5,437 bases of DNA, taken from positions 1-5,437 of the forward strand of contig CALKRO010000052.1 in the NCBI GenBank assembly GCA_937990205.1, read 5' to 3'. This stretch comes from an uncultured Candidatus Saccharibacteria bacterium (GTDB lineage: Bacteria; Patescibacteriota; Saccharimonadia; Saccharimonadales; Saccharimonadaceae). Below, piece by piece: positions 1-4,470 of the stretch. The number at the start of each line of letters is the position of its first letter. Position 1 is the first letter of the stretch. The notes under the pieces were generated by a model. That model was not told the DNA's origin. It ran no database searches and saw only the letters and a program-made list of their open reading frames with translations. Position numbers and translations under genes: made by a program.

Positions 1-457
1 CACTACCAGAATAGATCGGCTGAAAGCCGCCATCCTGGCGCGATTCCTCAACCTCGGATGCCAAAACGGCAGTGGGCGCTGTGAGTTGATAGCGATTATA
101 CTTAAAATCATACTCACCGGTAAAATAATATTCCGTGTCTTCTTTAAAATTTTTGATACGATAGGCTTGATTATACCAAACCACCCGCAGCGCTCCAGTC
201 TCATCAAAAATCTCACCCTGAGTAATGGTGAAATTACGGCGACGAGTATGAATGTTACGCAAGCCACGAATTTTTCCTCTTACTACCACCTTGCCGGGGC
301 GAATTTCGGAAATCTTGGTGTAGGCCGCATAATCTTCATATTTGCGCGGAAAATAATACAGTAAATCCTTAAAAGTTTGAAAGCCACGAGCAGCGAGGGC
401 TTCGGCAGTTTTGGGGCCGACGCCTTTAATCTCACCTAGACTCGAGTTTAATTGCAT
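1..457 (-). CDS. recG: ATP-dependent DNA helicase RecG, N-terminal part (runs off left edge)
   Basis: RecG remodels stalled replication forks and branch-migrates Holliday junctions in the cytoplasm. Only the first 152 codons are visible. The N-terminus has a helix-hairpin-helix-like motif (KGVGPKTAEALAARGF, about residues 11-26) and then DLLYYFPRKYEDY, the classic opening of the RecG wedge domain. An OB-fold-like stretch of beta strands follows (residues about 50-130), and the visible part ends in FQPIYS, close to the family's PiYp motif. The helicase motor domains lie outside the window. There is little sequence before the HhH motif, as in compact RecG proteins. The start ATG overlaps the trmD stop as TAATG, and AGGG at 467-470 lies 9 nt upstream as a possible SD. 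Translation is therefore probably coupled to trmD within one operon. Family assignment is confident; activity cannot be judged from this fragment. Confidence 0.9.
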   Translation of the reverse strand, partial: MQLNSSLGEIKGVGPKTAEALAARGFQTFKDLLYYFPRKYEDYAAYTKISEIRPGKVVVRGKIRGLRNIHTRRRNFTITQGEIFDETGALRVVWYNQAYRIKNFKEDTEYYFTGEYDFKYNRYQLTAPTAVLASEVEESRQDGGFQPIYSGS

Positions 458-1143
458 TAAAGATTGCCCTGGTCGACTGGGCGACTATGAGCTTTGCGCC
501 ATTCAGCAATTTTGGCGTGATGGCCAGAAAGTAGCACCTCTGGAACTTGCATACCACGAAAATCGGCTGGCTTAGTGTATTGCGGGTATTCAATAGTATT
601 TTCTTCGGAGAAACTTTCGATAATGGCAGAGTTTTCCCCACCAAGCACCCCTGGAAGTAATCGCACGATACTATCAATCACGATCAGCGCTGGCAATTCA
701 CCACCGGTCAAGACGAAATGACCGAGCGAAATTTTGTAATCAACGATAGTTAAAATACGTTCATCATAACCTTCATAATGTGGACAAAGAATAATATAGT
801 GGTCCTCTTCGCCATTATTAATTCGTTCGACAAAATTACGCACGATTCCTTGATGCCAAGTTTGGCCGGCTGGAGTTGGCAGGATGACTTTAGCGTTTGG
901 GCTGTTTTTCTTCACACTTTCAATGGCGTTAAAAACCGGTTCACACATTAAAAGCATGCCGTCGCCACCACCATAGGGCGTATCATCGACAGATTTATGC
1001 GCACCGAGGCCAAATTCACGCAAATCCACAAAATCAAATTCCGCGATTCCTTTTTCCTTAGCCTTCCACATCATGGAAGTATTTAGGTAGGGATTAAGAG
1101 CGTCAGAAAATAATGAAATAATGGTAAATTTAACCTTAGACAT
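457..1143 (-). CDS. trmD: tRNA (guanine-N1-)-methyltransferase TrmD
   Basis: TrmD is a SPOUT-class dimer that uses S-adenosylmethionine to methylate N1 of G37 next to the anticodon, preventing +1 frameshifting. Read from the second ATG it has 228 aa, shorter than the roughly 240-255 aa usual for the family. Visible motifs are DDTPYGGGDGML (residues 53-64), CPHYEGYDER (120-129, normally CGRYEGxDER), LTGGELPA (145-152), RLLPGVLG (161-168, with R161 matching E. coli R154), and EYPQYTKP near residue 185. Oddities are Glu176 where the general-base Asp169 of E. coli falls in an ungapped alignment, Pro-His for Gly-Arg before YEG, and His142 for the usual Asp in GDYVL. The ATG at 1161 is unlikely to be the start, because the sequence between it and 1143 contains the TATAAT box and no SD precedes either codon. 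The gene is first in an operon with recG. Confidence 0.95.
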   Translation of the reverse strand: MSKVKFTIISLFSDALNPYLNTSMMWKAKEKGIAEFDFVDLREFGLGAHKSVDDTPYGGGDGMLLMCEPVFNAIESVKKNSPNAKVILPTPAGQTWHQGIVRNFVERINNGEEDHYIILCPHYEGYDERILTIVDYKISLGHFVLTGGELPALIVIDSIVRLLPGVLGGENSAIIESFSEENTIEYPQYTKPADFRGMQVPEVLLSGHHAKIAEWRKAHSRPVDQGNL

Positions 1144-1149
1144 AAATCT

Positions 1150-1158
1150 ATTATAGCA
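1150..1158 (-). promoter_or_regulatory. Extended -10 promoter of trmD-recG, leaderless
   Basis: On the minus strand the sequence reads TGC then a perfect TATAAT (1155 down to 1150). Six bases later comes the trmD ATG at 1143, so transcription would start at or within a base or two of the A of ATG. The -35 position (about 1173-1179) has only poor matches, which fits an extended -10 promoter. No SD is present. Leaderless initiation is inferred from this spacing. Confidence 0.6.
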
Positions 1159-1160
1159 CA

Positions 1161-1189
1161 TTTACAGATATCGCTTTTCATGGCATAAT
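1161..1189 (+). promoter_or_regulatory. Promoter of the coiled-coil gene pair
   Basis: TTTACA (1161-1166), a 17-base spacer and CATAAT (1184-1189) form a good sigma-70-type promoter. TGG directly before the -10 adds an extended -10 element. Transcription should start near 1196, giving a leader of about 49 nt before the ATG at 1245. The promoter interlocks with the divergent trmD promoter: its -35 lies 6 bp from the trmD -10, and its spacer covers the trmD -35 position. The two polymerases probably cannot bind at the same time. Confidence 0.6.
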
Positions 1190-1201
1190 ATTAGTGTTGG
1201 G

Positions 1202-1215
1202 GCCGAAGATTCGGC
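1202..1215 (+). other. Leader hairpin ahead of the first coiled-coil gene
   Basis: GCCGA and TCGGC flank a short loop (AGAT), so a small GC-rich hairpin can form a few bases after the predicted transcription start. There is no U-tract, so it is not a terminator. A role as a 5' stabilising stem or protein-binding site is possible but not shown. Confidence 0.4.
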
Positions 1216-1227
1216 TAGTTCTTTCAC

Positions 1228-1234
1228 AGAAAGG
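1228..1234 (+). promoter_or_regulatory. Shine-Dalgarno site deciding the start at 1245
   Basis: AGAAAGG lies 10 nt before the ATG at 1245 and matches the extended anti-SD complement (AGAAAGGAGG). It supports the ATG over the in-frame GTG at 1194, which overlaps the predicted transcription start and has no SD. Confidence 0.7.
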
Positions 1235-1244
1235 TTGGTGTAAA

Positions 1245-1844
1245 ATGTCAAATGCAAATCAACGTATTAAAGAGTTACAAGAGAAGCTAAAACTTCAATT
1301 GGAGACTTTGGCGCCGCGGCAAACGGAATTAGAAGCTTTATCAAAAACCGCCTACCAAAACTTAGCAAACGCTGAGGAAGCGGAGCGAACCTGTTTTTCC
1401 GCCCTGTTGGAGCTAAAGAAGAAAAATCGAGATTTTCTGCAGGAAAAATTGATGGAGCAGCTGGATTATGAGCAACGTTCGGAGCAAATTGAGAATGAAA
1501 TCTTAAGATTAACTCGTAGATTAAAGTTTATCGATTTGACGATAATCTATCGAACAAAGCACGACCTCAGTCGGATTAATCCCTTAAAATCCGAACGAGA
1601 ATCTGTAGAGGAAAAGCTTGCGGTATTAAGAACCGAGAAAGGCAATCTTGATGCTGGTTATCAGAAAATGATGTCAAAATACCAGATTTCTCCAGAGTGT
1701 GATTTGTCAAAAAAGTATATTGATTTAATTGATATCACAAATGAGGCTGCAAAAAATTTCCAAGAATTACACAAAGAAACTGAAGCGGTAAGAATGACGT
1801 ATAATGCGTTAAAAACCACGCACTATAAACTGAGTATAAATTAA
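1245..1844 (+). CDS. Hypothetical coiled-coil protein, first of a pair
   Basis: This 199-residue protein is not one I recognise. It is almost entirely charged, Leu/Glu/Lys-rich helix with heptad-like spacing (for example around RIKELQEKLKL near the N-terminus, ELKKKNRDFLQEKL mid-protein and VEEKLAVLRTEKGNL further on). It has a few prolines (LAPRQ, INPLKSER) that would break or hinge the helices. There is no signal peptide, membrane segment or recognisable catalytic motif, so it is probably cytoplasmic and perhaps structural or a scaffold. The SD at 1228-1234 supports this start. Thirty-six bases, mostly T-rich, separate it from a second coiled-coil gene whose N-terminus is similar, which suggests tandem duplication and joint expression. 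Similarity to SMC-, DivIVA- or phage-tail-like proteins would be expected from coiled-coil composition alone and should not be taken as function. Confidence 0.75.
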   Translation: MSNANQRIKELQEKLKLQLETLAPRQTELEALSKTAYQNLANAEEAERTCFSALLELKKKNRDFLQEKLMEQLDYEQRSEQIENEILRLTRRLKFIDLTIIYRTKHDLSRINPLKSERESVEEKLAVLRTEKGNLDAGYQKMMSKYQISPECDLSKKYIDLIDITNEAAKNFQELHKETEAVRMTYNALKTTHYKLSIN

Positions 1845-1865
1845 ACTAGTTTTTCTTTTGTTTTT

Positions 1866-1872
1866 AGAAAGG
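1866..1872 (+). promoter_or_regulatory. Shine-Dalgarno site deciding the start at 1881
   Basis: AGAAAGG, followed by TGG, lies 8 nt before the ATG at 1881. It overlaps the in-frame GTG at 1872, so that GTG cannot be the start. The same seven bases precede the upstream gene, and the intervening spacer is strongly T-rich. Confidence 0.75.
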
Positions 1873-1880
1873 TGGATATT

Positions 1881-2591
1881 ATGAATCAAAAACGTATCGA
1901 GGAACTTGAAGCGAAGCAACTTGCACTGCAAGAAGAAATGGAACCGAAGCGAAATGCCTGCATCGAAGCGACGAATAGGCTCACTGCATGCGAAGAGGTA
2001 GAAGATGACCTTTCGTGCAATACAAACTTTCATAAGGGCATGCGGTCTGGTATCCAAGAATCAATCAATCGTTTAACCGATGAGTCGACTGAGAAAGGCT
2101 TCCGCGATACATATCATCTTGAGGAGTTATTCAAAGCGTATAGTGCATCGACTCTTTTCTCAGAAAAATTCAAAGAAGAGTCTGATTTTCTGATGGATTT
2201 AATTAAATATCTTAGAGATACGCTCGGAGTGATTAGTACGGCTGGTCCGACCGGTGAAATTGCCCCATATTCAAAAATTTTGAATATAATCGAAGCGAGA
2301 TATAGCAAGATTCTATCCGAACAGTCCGAGCTGATTATCGACAGGATGAATGTCGAGGCAGAAATTTACGAAGAAAAATTGAAGCCGTCACGAGATGAAT
2401 TAGAACATCTTAAAACTAGGCTTAATTATTGCAATTTCAAGCTGGATTACTACAGTAAAGAGCGTAATATTAATGCTGAAAAACGAACTGCCGCGAAAGA
2501 GGAGCTTGAAAAAGCGAATTTAGCCCTCAGTCAGTTGATCGATGAGGAAAAATCGGTGACCGAAGCGCTTGCTAAGTTGAAAGAAAAATAA
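1881..2591 (+). CDS. Hypothetical coiled-coil protein, second of a pair
   Basis: This protein of 236 residues has no family I recognise. Its N-terminus (KRIEELEAKQLALQEEMEPKR) lines up without gaps with the upstream protein (QRIKELQEKLKLQLETLAPRQ), sharing R-I, E-L, K, E and P. Both then have an EE-x-E cluster followed by a Cys near residues 40-50. The middle (about residues 70-145) is less regular, includes TAGPTGEIAPY, and could be a loop or small folded insert between two coiled-coil arms. The C-terminal arm (about 150-236) is highly charged heptad-like helix ending in LAKLKEK. There is no signal peptide, membrane segment or enzyme motif. It has its own strong SD and is followed by a clear terminator, so it closes a two-gene transcription unit. 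A partner or paralogue role with the upstream protein is inferred. Confidence 0.75.
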   Translation: MNQKRIEELEAKQLALQEEMEPKRNACIEATNRLTACEEVEDDLSCNTNFHKGMRSGIQESINRLTDESTEKGFRDTYHLEELFKAYSASTLFSEKFKEESDFLMDLIKYLRDTLGVISTAGPTGEIAPYSKILNIIEARYSKILSEQSELIIDRMNVEAEIYEEKLKPSRDELEHLKTRLNYCNFKLDYYSKERNINAEKRTAAKEELEKANLALSQLIDEEKSVTEALAKLKEK

Positions 2592-2632
2592 ATCGACTTA
2601 CGGCTGCTGTAATTTTGACACCAACTTAGTCT

Positions 2633-2672
2633 GGGGATAACCCCAAAAGGCCAGCAAAAGCTGGTCTTTTTT
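2633..2672 (+). terminator. Intrinsic terminator of the coiled-coil operon
   Basis: An 11-bp stem (2645-2655 with 2660-2670, one G-U pair, loop AAAA) runs into six Ts at 2667-2672. Immediately upstream is a separate small hairpin, GGGG-ATAA-CCCC (2633-2644), which would stack on the terminator stem. It lies about 40 nt after the stop at 2591. Confidence 0.85.
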
Positions 2673-2723
2673 ATGGTTTTTTCTAGAATTTTAACCAGGT
2701 GGCTAAATTCTTATGTTTTTCTC

Positions 2724-2752
2724 TTGACATTAGGGAGCGTAACCGATATGAT
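2724..2752 (+). promoter_or_regulatory. Strong promoter of an orphan small RNA
   Basis: A perfect TTGACA (2724-2729), a 17-base spacer and TATGAT (2747-2752) make this the best match to consensus in the window. Transcription should start near 2759. The only thing downstream on this strand before the terminator at 2875-2902 is about 116 nt without a substantial gene. Confidence 0.8.
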
Positions 2753-2758
2753 AAACAT

Positions 2759-2902
2759 AAGCTGATACGCTTCACAGGGTTCCATTATGCAATTAGTGGA
2801 GTGTGGAGATTTCATTAAAAACAAAAATACGGATTAAAACAAACCAATGTGCCCTAGGGTGGGCGCGCATCAGCAAAAATATCCTCGAAAGAGGATATTT
2901 TT
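2759..2902 (+). ncRNA. Candidate structured small RNA, family unknown
   Basis: A near-consensus promoter ends at 2752 and a strong intrinsic terminator ends at 2902, giving a predicted transcript of about 144 nt. The ends of its body pair: 2761-2770 (GCTGATACGC) with 2865-2874 (GCGCATCAGC), nine of ten positions Watson-Crick, directly abutting the terminator stem. Inside, 2771-2776 can pair with 2802-2807 and 2781-2787 with 2794-2800 to form one arm. GCCC at 2851-2854 can pair with GGGC at 2861-2864 to form a second arm. An A-rich, probably single-stranded stretch (about 2811-2847) joins them, suggesting a three-way junction. I see no SRP RNA, 6S, RNase P, tmRNA or known riboswitch signature. 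A riboswitch is unlikely because no gene follows on this strand. It also contains a possible 16-codon ORF (2787-2837), so a peptide-encoding mRNA is the main alternative. Confidence 0.6.
2875..2902. terminator. Bidirectional terminator shared by the small RNA and obg
   Basis: A perfect 12-bp stem (2875-2886 with 2891-2902) closes a GAAA loop. The stem is GC-containing near the loop and ends in five A-T pairs, so either strand presents a hairpin followed by a run of U. On the plus strand it ends the small RNA; on the minus strand it follows the obg stop by 7 bases. Confidence 0.9.
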
Positions 2903-2909
2903 CTTGGGT

Positions 2910-4238
2910 TTAGTAATCTTCTACGAGCGTGAAGTGCTTACCGGAAATTTCAATAATCGAGTCCGCTTTCGCGCCGCGAGTAGTAAGTTCAGCACGAATG
3001 CCAAGTTTTTTCATAATATCACGCAAACGGTTAACCGAAGCGTAGTTCGAAAGGTCGGTGCGACGGGCAAATTTTTCAATCTTTTCACCAGTAACATGAT
3101 AGACACCTTTTTCATCCTGAGTGACCTGCCAAGCTTTTTTCAGTTCATGATGACTGAGCGAGATAGTTGGGATTTCTGATTCATGATGTGAAATAACAGC
3201 AGTTTTAAATTCAACTGGTTTAGCACCGATTTGCTCGGCGGTAATTTCCTGCTGTTTTTGATTCTCTTTCACAGCTAAGAGCAGAGCGCGAAGTAGGTCG
3301 TCAAGATTTTTCTTAGCCACGGAAGAAATCGCAAAAATTTTAGCCTCTGGATTGATTTCGAGAATTGCTTGTTTTTGCATTTCAATAATTTCATCGTCGA
3401 GACCTTCACATTTAGTCAGGGCGACGATTTCGGTACGAGATTTGAGATCAGAATATTTTTCCAATTCACCACGGATCGTCGAGTAAGCTTGACCGGCATC
3501 ATCCTGATAAATATCGATGAGATGGAGCAAGACAGCGGTACGGTCGACATGACGCAAGAAGTCATGACCGAGACCACGGCCGTCGCTGGCGCCTTCGATA
3601 AGTCCTGGGATATCCGCAATTAAGAGGTCGTTGCGGTCGATAGTCGCCACACCGAGATTTGGTGTAAGCGTGGTAAAGGCATAGTCGGCAATTTCTGGCT
3701 TAGCATTAGTGACACTGGCAAGAAAAGTAGACTTACCCGCGTTTGGTAAGCCCACTAACCCGACGTCAGCAAGAAGTTTTAGTTCGATTTCCGCTTCAAA
3801 AGCCTCACCTGGTTCACCAACTTCGGCAATCACTGGGGTTTGACGTACGCTGGATTTAAAGTGAGCATTACCAAAACCACCATCGCCACCCTTAGCGATG
3901 ACCGCCTGCATACCATCTTCAGTGAGGTCGGCAATAACTTGACCATCACGTTTTACGACAGTGCCAACTGGAACTTCGACAATGAGGTTCTTACCAGAGC
4001 GACCATTACTACGCGTACCGGAGCCATTACCGCCGTCTGGAGCGGTGAGGATTGGATTAAAACGAAAATCAATTAAAGTATTCGTATCTTTATCGGCTTG
4101 GAAGATGATAGAGCCACCTTTACCACCGTTACCACCATCTGGGCCACCCTTGTTAATGTAAATTTCATGGCGAAAAGAGACGGCACCATCGCCACCTTTT
4201 CCAGCCTTCAAACTCACTTTTGCCGTATCACAGAACAT
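2910..4238 (-). CDS. obg: GTPase Obg/CgtA, ribosome-associated
   Basis: Obg is an essential GTPase that binds the 50S subunit and acts in late ribosome assembly and growth control. The 442-residue protein shows all three domains. The glycine-rich Obg fold covers residues 1-155 (KGGPDGGNGGKGG at 30-42, GRSGKN at 79-84, KGGDGGFGN at 116-124). The G domain covers about 158-325, with P-loop GLPNAGKST (163-171), switch FTTLTPNLG (188-196) and DIPG (209-212). The C-terminal OCT domain covers about 368-442 (VTGEKIEKFARRTDL). Length is normal for the three-domain form. The G4 motif reads TKCE (275-278) instead of NKxD, which is unusual because this motif reads the guanine base. No SD precedes the ATG at 4238, and AT-rich -10-like boxes lie 9-15 bases upstream, so the mRNA may have almost no leader. 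The gene appears monocistronic and ends at the shared terminator. Confidence 0.97.
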   Translation of the reverse strand: MFCDTAKVSLKAGKGGDGAVSFRHEIYINKGGPDGGNGGKGGSIIFQADKDTNTLIDFRFNPILTAPDGGNGSGTRSNGRSGKNLIVEVPVGTVVKRDGQVIADLTEDGMQAVIAKGGDGGFGNAHFKSSVRQTPVIAEVGEPGEAFEAEIELKLLADVGLVGLPNAGKSTFLASVTNAKPEIADYAFTTLTPNLGVATIDRNDLLIADIPGLIEGASDGRGLGHDFLRHVDRTAVLLHLIDIYQDDAGQAYSTIRGELEKYSDLKSRTEIVALTKCEGLDDEIIEMQKQAILEINPEAKIFAISSVAKKNLDDLLRALLLAVKENQKQQEITAEQIGAKPVEFKTAVISHHESEIPTISLSHHELKKAWQVTQDEKGVYHVTGEKIEKFARRTDLSNYASVNRLRDIMKKLGIRAELTTRGAKADSIIEISGKHFTLVEDY

Positions 4239-4247
4239 ATTAGAGAT

Positions 4248-4276
4248 ATTTTAATATATTTTGATGGAAAAATACA
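4248..4276 (-). promoter_or_regulatory. Weak candidate promoter of obg
   Basis: On the minus strand TAAAAT (4253-4248), or the overlapping TATATT (4258-4253), could be the -10. Transcription would then begin 3-8 bases before the obg ATG. The 35 region (TGTATT at 4276-4271) is a poor match. The call rests mainly on position and the lack of any SD, so it is tentative. Confidence 0.4.
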
Positions 4277-4288
4277 GCATAAGGGGAA

Positions 4289-4424
4289 AGAATGTCGCAT
4301 GAAAGAGAACGCCGCATACCTCGTTCCGAAGACGCTCAAGGCCGCTCGGCCAAGCTTATGCTCCGTCAGAGGTAAGCGGCATTCTCTTTTAATAACATTC
4401 AAATGAAGGGCAAGACGACATTCT
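4289..4424. repeat. Nested palindromic element between the surface-protein gene and obg
   Basis: An inner inverted repeat pairs 4300-4322 with 4369-4391 (20 of 23 Watson-Crick positions, one further G-T pair). It encloses a 46-nt core that has its own GGCC-GCTC-GGCC hairpin (4340-4351) and a GACG/CGTC pair (4331-4334, 4364-4367). An outer perfect 9-bp arm (AGAATGTCG at 4289-4297 with its complement at 4416-4424) surrounds it. The whole could extrude as a cruciform or fold as a long RNA hairpin. It may be a MITE- or REP-like element; no transposase or clear target duplication is seen, so its class is unknown. Confidence 0.75.
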
Positions 4425-4464
4425 CTTTTAAAAATCAAAAGAGAGGTAAGTGGTATTCTCTTTT
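4369..4464 (-). repeat. Three direct copies of a 22-nt unit beginning AAAAGAGAAT
   Basis: Minus-strand copies lie at 4464-4443, 4429-4408 and 4390-4369, separated by 13 and 17 nt. The first and third differ at only 2 of 22 bases; the middle copy is more diverged after the first 11. One inverted copy lies at 4301-4322 and a partial one near 4287-4300, and these form the arms of the nested palindrome. Tandem plus inverted copies suggest repeated insertion or local duplication of one short unit, or an array of binding sites upstream of obg. Confidence 0.7.
4429..4464 (-). terminator. Probable terminator of the BspA-like gene
   Basis: On the minus strand, six bases after the stop at 4471, AAAAGAGA (4464-4457) pairs with TCTCTTTT (4444-4437) around a 12-nt loop, followed by GATTTTTA. 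The stem is AT-rich and the loop large, so termination may be partial. The first arm is also a copy of the 22-nt repeat unit. Confidence 0.5.
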
Positions 4465-4470
4465 ATTAGC

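Noticed and set aside
86..364. Plus-strand 92-codon ORF
   Set aside because: It is antisense to recG, whose translation matches the RecG wedge domain clearly.
2759..2902. SRP RNA, 6S RNA or a riboswitch
   Set aside because: No GGAA-tetraloop SRP core or long 6S-like rod with a central bubble is visible, and no gene follows on the plus strand for a riboswitch to control.
2847..3179. Plus-strand 110-codon ORF
   Set aside because: It starts inside the small RNA, reads through the terminator and lies antisense to obg without an SD; it is a shadow frame.
457..4238. Recoding of UGA as glycine or tryptophan, as in some CPR or mycoplasmas
   Set aside because: trmD and obg have full family length without in-frame UGA, and glycine is encoded by GGN throughout.
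4289..4424. Integron attC site
   Set aside because: The palindromic layout is suggestive, but the conserved core RYYYAAC/GTTRRRY pair is not at the ends and there is no integrase or cassette structure.
4214..4438. Minus-strand 74-codon ORF with a repeated KRECRL peptide
   Set aside because: The peptide repetition is produced by the palindromic DNA repeat units. The ORF has no SD and overlaps the obg start in another frame.
4369..4464. Possible CRISPR array from three repeated 22-nt units
   Set aside because: Only three copies, gaps of 13 and 17 nt, a diverged middle copy and additional inverted copies. No cas genes are visible.
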